From positions 1-6,449 of the forward strand of contig JADLCW010000258.1 in assembly GCA_020847015.1 (NCBI GenBank): 6,449 nt of DNA, written 5' to 3'. The position numbers and the translations under genes were made by a program. The stretch comes from Thermomicrobiales bacterium (GTDB lineage Bacteria > Chloroflexota > Chloroflexia > Thermomicrobiales > UBA6265). The notes beneath the pieces are model-generated. The model saw only the letters and a program-made list of their open reading frames with translations. It ran no database searches and was not told where the DNA came from. Below are positions 1 to 5,961 of this stretch, one piece after another (the stretch's first letter is position 1; every line of letters starts with the position of its first letter).

Positions 1-1037
1 CGCTCGGCTGCTTTCTCGTTGATGAGAGGGCCAATCTGGGTATCGGCATCGAGCGGATTGCCCACTTTCAAGGCTCCGATCCGGTGGGCAAGCAACTCGG
101 TGAACTCAGGCGCGATGCGGCGGTCCACCAGCGCTCGCGAGGTGGCGGTGCATTTCTGACCGGTGCTCATCATGGCCCCATTGAGCACCTGACCGAGCGC
201 GTGTTCGATATCGGCGTCGGCCAGCACGATCGCCGGGTTCTTGCCGCCCAACTCCAATTGCAGCTTGGCTCCGCGCTCGGCGGCGACCTTGCGCAAATTG
301 GAGCCGACCTCGTTGGAGCCGGTGAAGCTGATGGCGACCACGCGCGGATCGTGCGTCAGCGGTTCGCCGACCGTCGCGGCGCTGCCGGTGACGAGATTCA
401 GCACGCCGGCCGGCAACCCGGCCTCCGCCAGCGCCTGGACGAGATGCACCGCGCAGAGCGGCGTTTCGCTGGCCGGCTTGAAGACGACCGTGTTGCCGTA
501 GGCCAGCGCCGGCGCGATCTTCCAGGCTGGGATGGCGATCGGGAAGTTCCAGGGAGTGACGATCGCACAGACGCCGAGCGGTTCATGGGTGGTGTACAGC
601 AGCGTGGTCGGATTTGCCGACGGGTAATGTTCACCGCTCGGTTGCTGCGCCTCGCCCGCGTAGTAGCGGAGAATCTGCACGGCGCGCGTCGTTTCGCCGA
701 TCCCTTCCCGGAGGGTCTTGCCTTCCTCGCGGGCCAAATCTCGCCCGACTTCCGGAATGCGGGATTCGAGAATGTTGGCCGCCTTGTGCAGGAGGTTGGC
801 GCGGGCGATGGCCGAACCTTTGCCCCAGGTCTTGAATGCTTCGGCGGCCGCGTCCACGGCGGCACGCACATCTTCCGCATCCGAAGCGGCGAACAACCCG
901 ATCAGCTCGTCGCGGTTGCTCGGGTTGCGATTTTCCAGCGTTGCCCCGGAGGCCGCTGGAACCCATTCACCACCGATATAATTGCCATAGGTCGCGACCT
1001 CGCCGCGCGTCTCCGCGGCTGTCGAGGCGCTCGCCAT
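1..1037 (-). CDS. Aldehyde dehydrogenase, 2-oxoglutarate-semialdehyde dehydrogenase-like (3' end cut by window)
   Basis: This is an NAD(P)+-dependent aldehyde dehydrogenase that oxidises an aldehyde to an acid in the cytoplasm. Only the first 345 residues are inside the window; the family is usually about 480-500 long, so roughly 140 C-terminal residues are missing. Visible motifs in order are TPWNFP (161-166, with the oxyanion-hole Asn164), FKPASETP (186-193, with cofactor Lys187), SFTGSNEVG (237-245), LELGGKNP (261-268, with general base Glu262) and GQKCTATSR (293-301, with the nucleophile Cys296). Ser190 sits where NAD-specific enzymes usually have Glu, which suggests NADP+ can be used. 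The SNEVG and GQKCTATSR signatures resemble the YcbD/GucD-type 2-oxoglutarate-semialdehyde (2,5-dioxovalerate) dehydrogenases. Succinate-semialdehyde dehydrogenase is the main alternative; MmsA/IolA is unlikely. The ATG at 1037-1035 has a strong AAGGAG at 1050-1045 with a 7-nt spacer. It lies 68 nt after the dehydrogenase gene, probably in the same operon. The family assignment is certain; the substrate is inferred. Confidence 0.93.
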   Translation of the reverse strand, partial: MASASTAAETRGEVATYGNYIGGEWVPAASGATLENRNPSNRDELIGLFAASDAEDVRAAVDAAAEAFKTWGKGSAIARANLLHKAANILESRIPEVGRDLAREEGKTLREGIGETTRAVQILRYYAGEAQQPSGEHYPSANPTTLLYTTHEPLGVCAIVTPWNFPIAIPAWKIAPALAYGNTVVFKPASETPLCAVHLVQALAEAGLPAGVLNLVTGSAATVGEPLTHDPRVVAISFTGSNEVGSNLRKVAAERGAKLQLELGGKNPAIVLADADIEHALGQVLNGAMMSTGQKCTATSRALVDRRIAPEFTELLAHRIGALKVGNPLDADTQIGPLINEKAAE

Positions 1038-1064
1038 TCTGCTGCTCCTTCCGTCATCGGCCAA

Positions 1065-1085
1065 GGCGCTCCGGATTGGAGCGCC
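1065..1085 (-). other. Intercistronic hairpin between the dehydrogenase and aldehyde dehydrogenase genes
   Basis: A perfect 8-bp inverted repeat (1065-1072 with 1078-1085, GGCGCTCC/GGAGCGCC) encloses a 5-nt loop. On the minus strand it begins 21 nt after the dehydrogenase stop and ends 27 nt before the aldehyde dehydrogenase start, just upstream of its Shine-Dalgarno. No run of T follows, so it does not look like a classical intrinsic terminator. It may be an mRNA-stabilising or processing element, or a partial terminator that lowers distal expression. The hairpin is seen directly; the role is inferred. Confidence 0.55.
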
Positions 1086-1105
1086 CGCCACATCGTCTCC
1101 CGATT

Positions 1106-2107
1106 CTACTCTCCGACGCGCACCCAGCGTCCCTCGCGGCGGCTGCGCGTTGCGGCGTCGGAGATTTCCACCGAGCGCAGTGCATCAGCGGCGTCCGGCG
1201 ACGGCGCACGCCCGGTCTGGAGGGCGTCCACGAATGCCTGCAATTCCGCCGTATAGGCTTCCCGGAAACGCTCGGTGAACTGGTCGTGCCGCTCGACATG
1301 CATGCCGCCATCACGGTAGAGGCGCGTTGGAATCTTCTCGTCCACTTCCGCCACCACTTTGCCCAGCGAACCATGCACTTCCGCCCGAATGTCGTAGCCG
1401 TAGGGGGCGCGCCAACTGGCCTGGCAAACCCCGAGCGCACCGCTCGCGAAGCGCAGCGTGACGATGCCGTAGTCGACATCGTCGAACTCCGCCAGGCGCG
1501 GCTCGACTTCGATGGAGCCGACAGCGTGAACCTCCGCGATCTCGTCACCGGTCAGAAACCGGGCTGCGTCGAAATCGTGAATCGCCAGATCCCAGAACAA
1601 CCCGCCGCTGGTGCGCAGGAATTCGACGGGCGGGATGCGATCGCAGGTGATGCCGCGAAACATCTCCACCGTCCCGATGCTCCCGGCGGCGATGTACTCC
1701 CGGGCGCGGATGTATGCCGGGTCGAAACGGCGCTGGAACCCGATCTGAAACGGGACGCCCGCTCGGCGCACCGCTGCGACCGCATCCCGCGCCTGAGCGA
1801 CCGAGTCCGCGATCGGCTTCTCGGAAAACAGTGGTTTGCCGGCGGCGGCTACTCGGAGGATGTGCTCGTGATGGAGACTGGACGGCGAGGCGACGACGAT
1901 GGCGTCCACACCAGGCGTGGCCAGCAGAGCGTCGACATCGTCCACCAGGGCGCAGGGGGCGGCCCCGACAGCCAGCAGGCGCTCCCGGTCGGGCGGAGCG
2001 ACCGCGGCCGCCACCAACCGCGCACCGGCGACGCGATTGCGGAGAGATTCAGCGTGGAACGCGCCGATGCGTCCCAGGCCGATGACGCCGACCCCGATTT
2101 CCGCCAC
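1106..2107 (-). CDS. Gfo/Idh/MocA-family NAD(P)-dependent oxidoreductase, inositol 2-dehydrogenase-like
   Basis: This is a complete 333-residue soluble dehydrogenase, the normal length for the family. The N-terminal Rossmann domain starts at once with VGVIGLGRIG (6-15). Next come the EKPI motif (96-99, with the conserved catalytic Lys97) and GFQRRFDPAY (123-132). The C-terminal alpha/beta substrate domain contains FWDLAIHDFD (171-180), whose Asp173 and His177 match the catalytic pair of Bacillus IolG-type enzymes. The closest familiar relatives are myo- and scyllo-inositol dehydrogenases, which oxidise a ring hydroxyl to a ketone with NAD+. Sugar 1-dehydrogenases of the same superfamily remain possible, so no gene symbol is given. 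The start is a GTG (2107-2105): no in-frame ATG precedes it before a stop near 2155, and the Rossmann strand allows no later start. A purine-rich GGGGGAG (2117-2111) lies only 3 nt upstream, an unusually short spacing. The gene is followed by the aldehyde dehydrogenase, consistent with consecutive oxidation steps. Confidence 0.9.
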   Translation of the reverse strand: MAEIGVGVIGLGRIGAFHAESLRNRVAGARLVAAAVAPPDRERLLAVGAAPCALVDDVDALLATPGVDAIVVASPSSLHHEHILRVAAAGKPLFSEKPIADSVAQARDAVAAVRRAGVPFQIGFQRRFDPAYIRAREYIAAGSIGTVEMFRGITCDRIPPVEFLRTSGGLFWDLAIHDFDAARFLTGDEIAEVHAVGSIEVEPRLAEFDDVDYGIVTLRFASGALGVCQASWRAPYGYDIRAEVHGSLGKVVAEVDEKIPTRLYRDGGMHVERHDQFTERFREAYTAELQAFVDALQTGRAPSPDAADALRSVEISDAATRSRREGRWVRVGE

Positions 2108-2130
2108 CCGCTCCCCCGTCCGCGTATTTC

Positions 2131-2159
2131 GACCTGAGCGGTGCGAGGCCGCTCAGGTC
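2131..2159 (-). terminator. Perfect hairpin after acnA, possible terminator without U-tract
   Basis: An 11-bp perfect inverted repeat (2131-2141, GACCTGAGCGG, with 2149-2159, CCGCTCAGGTC) has a 7-nt loop. It starts 12 nt beyond the acnA stop and ends 23 nt before the next gene's GTG. The position and stability fit transcription termination or 3'-end protection of acnA mRNA. The minus-strand sequence that follows (GAAATACGC) has no T-run. I find no clear promoter between the hairpin and the next gene, so full termination would leave that gene without an obvious promoter. Partial termination or RNA processing is equally possible. Confidence 0.6.
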
Positions 2160-2171
2160 TCTGCATTCGAT

Positions 2172-5015
2172 CTAGGCGATCGCCACGCCAAGCAGCCGCC
2201 GCAGCACTGCCGGCAGGATGCCGCCGTTGCGGTAGTACCCAACCTCAACCGGGCTGTCGATCCGAACCACGGTCTCGAACTCGGTGACCGAACCATCCTC
2301 AGCCGTGGCTCGCACCGTCAGCCGTTGCTTGGGTCGCAGCGTGTCCAACCCCCCGATGTCGAATGTCTCGCGACCGGTCAAACCGAGCGTTTGGGCGTTT
2401 TCACCCGCCAGGAATTGCAGCGGCAGCACCCCCATGCCGACGAGATTGGAGCGGTGGATGCGCTCGAAACTCTCGACGAGCACGGCCTTCACCCCCAACA
2501 GCAACGTGCCCTTGGCGGCCCAGTCGCGCGACGAGCCAGTACCGTATTCCTTGCCGCCAATCACGATCAGCGGCGTGCCCTCGGCTTGGTAGCGCATGGA
2601 GGCGTCGAAGATCGTCGTTTCCTCGCCGGTCGGCAGGTGGATGGTGAAGTTGCCTTCCTTGCCTGGCGTCAACTGGTTGCGCAGCCGGATATTGGCGAAT
2701 GTGCCGCGGATCATCACCTCATGATTGCCACGCCGCGAACCATAGGAGTTGAACTGATAGGGCTGCACTCCGTGTTCAATCAAATATTTTCCGGCGGGAC
2801 TGGTCTTCGGGATGGCTCCTGCCGGCGAGATGTGGTCGGTCGTCACCGAATCGCCCAGCAACGCCAATACCCGCGCTCCGACGATGTCCGAGACCGGCTC
2901 CGGCTCCGGCGAGAGATCCTGGAAGAAGGGCGGCTCCTGGACGTAGGTCGAATCCGCCTCCCATTCGTACAGGTTGCCTTCGGGAACCGGCAGCTCCTGC
3001 CAGTGTTCGTCGCCCTGGAAAACCGTCGCATACTCCTCACGGAACATTTGCGGCTCGACAGCCTCACGGATGGCCTGCTGGACTTCTTCGCGCGAAGGCC
3101 AGATGTCGTGCAGGTAGACTGGATCGCCATTTGGGTCGAACCCGACCGGGTCGCGCAGCAGATCAATATCCATGGTGCCGGCCAGCGCGAAGGCGACCAC
3201 CAGCGGGGGCGACGCGAGGAACGCCGCTCGCACCTGTGGGTGAATGCGGCCCTCGAAGTTGCGGTTGCCGGACAGCACCGCCGACGCAATGAGCTCGTGC
3301 TCGTCAATGGCGGCGGCGACGGCCGGCACCAGCGGACCGCTGTTGCCAATGCAGGTCGTGCAGCCATAGCCGACGACCTGGAACCCGAGCGCCTCCAGGA
3401 AGGGCAGCAGCCCCGATTTCTCCAGATAGCGGGTGACGACCTGCGAACCGGGCGCGAGACTGGTTTTGACGTAGGCCGGCACATCGAGTCCGCGCTCGAC
3501 CGCCTTCTTGGCCAACAACCCGGCCCCCAGCATGACGGAGGGGTTGGAGGTGTTGGTGCATGACGTGATGGCGGCGATGGCCACCACGCCGTGGTGCAGC
3601 TCCATCTCCCGATCGCCAAGTGCGACCGGTGTATGCCCGATATGCGTGATGGGCCGGACGGCCGTCGCGGTCGCGGAGGCAACCTCGGCGGTGACGGCCG
3701 CGTTGCCGCCGTCGTCCTTCATCTGCTGGATTTCCGTCTGAATCTCGGCTTCTTCCTCCGGTTCGAAGTCGCCGAACGTCGTCTTGAACGACGAGCGCAG
3801 CGTGCGCCGCACCTGACCGAGCGGAACGCGGTCCTGCGGCCGACGCGGCCCGGCCACGCTGGGGCGAACGCTGTCGAGATCGAGCTCCAGCAGCTCGTTG
3901 AAGAGCGGATCGGGGGTCGCGTCGGTGCGGAAGAGCGCCTGCTCCTTGCAGTAGCGCTCCACCAGATCGATCTGATCCGCATTGCGACCAGTGAGTTCCA
4001 GGTAGCGGAGCGTTTCGGCGTCAACCGGGAAAAGCGCCGCCGTGGCGCCGTACTCCGGAGCCATATTGGCGATGGTGGCACGGTCGGCGAGCGCGAGGTT
4101 GCTGAGTCCTTTGCCACAGAACTCTACGAAGCGGCCGACCACGCCATGCCGGCGCAGCATTTCCGTGACGGTCAGCACCAGATCGGTGGCGGTGGCCCCG
4201 GAGCGCAGCGCGCCGACCAGGCGCACGCCGACGACTTCCGGTTCCAGCAGGTAGAGCGGTTGCCCGAGCAACACCGCCTCCGCCTCGATGCCGCCCACAC
4301 CCCAGCCAAGCACACCGAGCGCGTTGATCATCGTCGTGTGGGAGTCGGTGCCGACCAGCGTGTCGGGAAATGCGACAGTTTCGGCGCCGATCTGCCGGGT
4401 GGTCACGACATCAGCCAAGTATTCGAGGTTGACCTGATGGACGATGCCGGTGCCGGGCGGCACCACCCGGAAATTCAGGAAGCTTTGTTGCGCCCACCGC
4501 AGCAGCGCATATCGTTCCCGGTTGCGCTCGTACTCGAATTCGACGTTGCGGGCGAAGGCCATGATGGTGCCGAATCGATCTACCTGCACCGAGTGGTCGA
4601 TGACCAGATCGGCCGGGGCCAGCGGATTGATGCGCGTGACATCGCCCCCGAGGCGAGCCATCGCCGAGCGCATGGCGGCGAGATCGACGACGCCCGGCAC
4701 ACCGGTGAAGTCTTGCAGCACCACGCGACCGGGCAGGAACGGCAGCTCCACGTCTTCCGCAATGTCGCCAACCGGGCGCGGTCGCCATTTGGCCAGCGTC
4801 TCGACGTGGTCCGCGTCGACGAAATCGCCGCCGGCGTGGCGCAGCACATTTTCGAGCAAAATGCGCACCGTGAAGGGCAGCCGATCGAGATCGGCCAACC
4901 CCTGTTCGGCCAACGCCGGCAGCCGATAGTAGGCGGCATTCGCGCCCTGCGCCGTCGTCAGCGTAGCCCGTGCTCCGAACGGGTCGGGGCGGGCGTTGGC
5001 GAGCAAATCGTCCAT
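2172..5015 (-). CDS. acnA: Aconitate hydratase A (aconitase), [4Fe-4S] enzyme
   Basis: Aconitase isomerises citrate to isocitrate through cis-aconitate in the TCA cycle, in the cytoplasm, using a [4Fe-4S] cluster. The 947-residue protein is complete. Cluster ligands are Cys486 in ITSCTNTSNP (483-492), and Cys552 and Cys555 in GYGCTTCIGNSG (549-560). Other signatures are GTDSHTTMINALGVLGWGVG (222-241), SGNRNFEGRIHP (582-593), SVTTDHISPAGAIP (723-736), YGSRRGNHEVM (758-768) and YGTGSSRDWAAKG (824-836), the last holding the active-site Ser-Ser-Arg at 828-830. The swivelling domain 4 is therefore fused at the C-terminus, as in AcnA/IRP-type rather than AcnB enzymes. It is longer than E. coli AcnA (891 aa); much of the excess appears to be an acidic linker at about 414-470. 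The ATG at 5015-5013 is preceded by AGGAGAAGGA (5032-5023) with a 7-nt spacer. Some family members bind RNA when the cluster is lost; nothing here tests that. The gene diverges from the HAD gene and is the first of the minus-strand group. Confidence 0.98.
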   Translation of the reverse strand: MDDLLANARPDPFGARATLTTAQGANAAYYRLPALAEQGLADLDRLPFTVRILLENVLRHAGGDFVDADHVETLAKWRPRPVGDIAEDVELPFLPGRVVLQDFTGVPGVVDLAAMRSAMARLGGDVTRINPLAPADLVIDHSVQVDRFGTIMAFARNVEFEYERNRERYALLRWAQQSFLNFRVVPPGTGIVHQVNLEYLADVVTTRQIGAETVAFPDTLVGTDSHTTMINALGVLGWGVGGIEAEAVLLGQPLYLLEPEVVGVRLVGALRSGATATDLVLTVTEMLRRHGVVGRFVEFCGKGLSNLALADRATIANMAPEYGATAALFPVDAETLRYLELTGRNADQIDLVERYCKEQALFRTDATPDPLFNELLELDLDSVRPSVAGPRRPQDRVPLGQVRRTLRSSFKTTFGDFEPEEEAEIQTEIQQMKDDGGNAAVTAEVASATATAVRPITHIGHTPVALGDREMELHHGVVAIAAITSCTNTSNPSVMLGAGLLAKKAVERGLDVPAYVKTSLAPGSQVVTRYLEKSGLLPFLEALGFQVVGYGCTTCIGNSGPLVPAVAAAIDEHELIASAVLSGNRNFEGRIHPQVRAAFLASPPLVVAFALAGTMDIDLLRDPVGFDPNGDPVYLHDIWPSREEVQQAIREAVEPQMFREEYATVFQGDEHWQELPVPEGNLYEWEADSTYVQEPPFFQDLSPEPEPVSDIVGARVLALLGDSVTTDHISPAGAIPKTSPAGKYLIEHGVQPYQFNSYGSRRGNHEVMIRGTFANIRLRNQLTPGKEGNFTIHLPTGEETTIFDASMRYQAEGTPLIVIGGKEYGTGSSRDWAAKGTLLLGVKAVLVESFERIHRSNLVGMGVLPLQFLAGENAQTLGLTGRETFDIGGLDTLRPKQRLTVRATAEDGSVTEFETVVRIDSPVEVGYYRNGGILPAVLRRLLGVAIA

Positions 5016-5022
5016 GCGTGCA

Positions 5023-5032
5023 TCCTTCTCCT
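5023..5032 (-). promoter_or_regulatory. Ribosome binding site of acnA
   Basis: On the minus strand AGGAGAAGGA lies 7 nt before the acnA ATG at 5015. It contains two overlapping Shine-Dalgarno-like cores (AGGAG and AAGGA). A second ATG at 5023-5021 begins inside the site but is out of frame with acnA. This supports the 5015 start. I saw no convincing -35/-10 pair for acnA on this strand between 5033 and 5214. Confidence 0.7.
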
Positions 5033-5108
5033 GCTGGCTGCGGGAGGGTGTGAATCGCCGTCTCCGAGCGCGATCGTGCCCTCATGTCTCACTAAGGAGT
5101 GTAGCCGA

Positions 5109-5141
5109 ATGGCGCGCTCTTCCCCGCGCTGGTGTTTCTGA
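5109..5141 (+). CDS. Possible 10-residue upstream ORF ahead of the HAD gene
   Basis: A short reading frame encodes MARSSPRWCF followed by TGA. It is preceded by a good Shine-Dalgarno, AAGGAG at 5094-5099, with a 9-nt spacer. It ends 73 nt before the HAD hydrolase start and lies upstream of the promoter candidate at 5156-5184, so it would be in the HAD mRNA only if transcription starts further left. It is too short for coding statistics and could be chance. If real, it could be a leader peptide or small protein. I do not recognise it. Confidence 0.2.
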   Translation: MARSSPRWCF

Positions 5142-5155
5142 CCGTGGTCGTCCCA

Positions 5156-5184
5156 TTGCCGGCCGGCAGGCCGGGTGCTACGTT
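5156..5184 (+). promoter_or_regulatory. Candidate sigma70-type promoter for the HAD-trmD pair
   Basis: TTGCCG (5156-5161) and TACGTT (5179-5184) are separated by exactly 17 nt. They match the consensus -35 and -10 at four and three of six positions, including the key TTG and the TA...T of the -10. A start site would fall near 5191, leaving about 24 nt of leader before the HAD start, enough for the GGGGG run at 5204-5208 to act as ribosome binding site. The matches are partial and made by eye. Confidence 0.35.
5157..5168. repeat. 12-bp perfect palindrome over the candidate -35 region
   Basis: TGCCGGCCGGCA reads the same on both strands and overlaps the -35 box and early spacer of the candidate HAD promoter. 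It could be a binding site for a dimeric regulator of this divergent region. G+C-rich palindromes are common in such genomes, so the regulatory reading is tentative. Confidence 0.4.
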
Positions 5185-5214
5185 CCGGACCGTCGACGAA
5201 TACGGGGGCAGGTG

Positions 5215-5961
5215 ATGAACCAACGTGGCGCGGTGACGTTCGATTTCCACAACACTCTGGCCAATTGCGACACCTGGTTCCAGCTCGAGGTGCGCACGCT
5301 CGTCTCCACCTATCTGCGTTGGGACGCGCTCCGCCGGGCGACAGCAGTCGACGAGGCGGAGCTGATCGCGGCCGATGCGAGGTACCGCGTGCTGCGAACG
5401 GCGATCATGGATCACGGTCATGAGGAAACCGCCGAGCGGTGCGTCGCACTGGTGCTGACTGACCTTGGTTTGTCTCCCGATGGGGATAGCATCACCGCTG
5501 GAATCGCCGAGCTGATGCGCGGCGCGCTGGACGAAGCGACGCCGGTGCCGGGCGCGCTGGAGACGGTGCGCGCGATCGCCGCGCGTGGCGTTCCACTCGG
5601 CATCGTATCCAGCGCGGTCTACCATCCCTTTCTGGAGTGGACGCTCGCCCGCTTCGGTATCCGGGACGTTTTCACCGACGTGACGACCTCGGCAAGCGCC
5701 GGCTACTACAAAGGCCGACCGGAGTTGTTCTGGCACGCCAGTCGGCAACTCGGAGTGGAGCCGGATCGCGTCGTGCATGTTGGCGACTCTTTCAAATGGG
5801 ATGTTGGCGGAGCGCGCCGAGCCGGCATGCACGCAGTCTGGTACCGCACCGGCGCTTCCCGGCCGGAGGACGAACCGGCGACGCCGGATCTGACCGTCGA
5901 TACACTCGAGGGAGCCGCCCTGCCGATTCTCCAGATTCTCGGCGACGGCGACCATCGGTGA
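5215..5961 (+). CDS. HAD-superfamily hydrolase with variant DxH first motif
   Basis: This is a complete 248-residue protein of the haloacid dehalogenase superfamily, whose members form a covalent aspartyl intermediate, mostly to remove phosphate from small molecules. The nucleophile is Asp10 in TFDFHNTL (8-15). The second Asp of the usual DxD is His12, which is unusual for a phosphatase. A helical C1-type cap is expected at about 18-105. The other motifs are present: motif II GIVSSAVYH (129-137, Ser132/Ser133), motif III YYKGRP (164-169, Lys166) and motif IV HVGDSFKWDVGGA (188-200, Asp191 and Asp196). Overall layout is subfamily IA (dehalogenase/phosphoglycolate phosphatase-like). The substrate is unknown. 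The ATG at 5215 is preferred; an in-frame GTG immediately precedes it (5212) and GGGGG at 5204-5208 may be the ribosome site. The open frame extends left to 4996, but that part opposes acnA and lies before the HAD fold. The stop overlaps the trmD start, so the two are probably co-transcribed and coupled. Confidence 0.92.
   Translation: MNQRGAVTFDFHNTLANCDTWFQLEVRTLVSTYLRWDALRRATAVDEAELIAADARYRVLRTAIMDHGHEETAERCVALVLTDLGLSPDGDSITAGIAELMRGALDEATPVPGALETVRAIAARGVPLGIVSSAVYHPFLEWTLARFGIRDVFTDVTTSASAGYYKGRPELFWHASRQLGVEPDRVVHVGDSFKWDVGGARRAGMHAVWYRTGASRPEDEPATPDLTVDTLEGAALPILQILGDGDHR

Noticed and set aside
84..2137. Plus-strand open frames of 390 and 433 codons opposite the aldehyde dehydrogenase and Gfo/Idh/MocA genes
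   Set aside because: They overlap each other and run antisense to genes with intact catalytic motifs. No domain is recognisable in either.
1899..3563. Plus-strand open frame of 554 codons crossing the 3' end of acnA and the dehydrogenase start
   Set aside because: It spans two well-supported opposite genes and the hairpin between them, and shows no protein-family motif, so it is a shadow of GC-biased codons.
3963..3974. 12-bp palindrome CAGATCGATCTG inside acnA
   Set aside because: It encodes ordinary acnA residues within a coding region and has no regulatory context; it is best explained by codon use.
5016..5108. Possible tRNA or structured RNA upstream of acnA
   Set aside because: A GTGAATC stretch briefly resembles a T-loop, but no acceptor stem, anticodon arm or consistent folding can be built around it.
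3591..5141. Plus-strand open frame of 516 codons opposite acnA
   Set aside because: It lies antisense to a fully canonical aconitase, and its translation is Arg/His/Gln-rich with no recognisable domain. Long antisense frames are expected in high-GC coding DNA.
4996..5214. N-terminal extension of the HAD frame to an ATG at 4996
   Set aside because: The extra 73 residues run through the acnA start and the intergenic region in low-complexity sequence. The HAD fold begins just after 5215, which has a nearby ribosome site.
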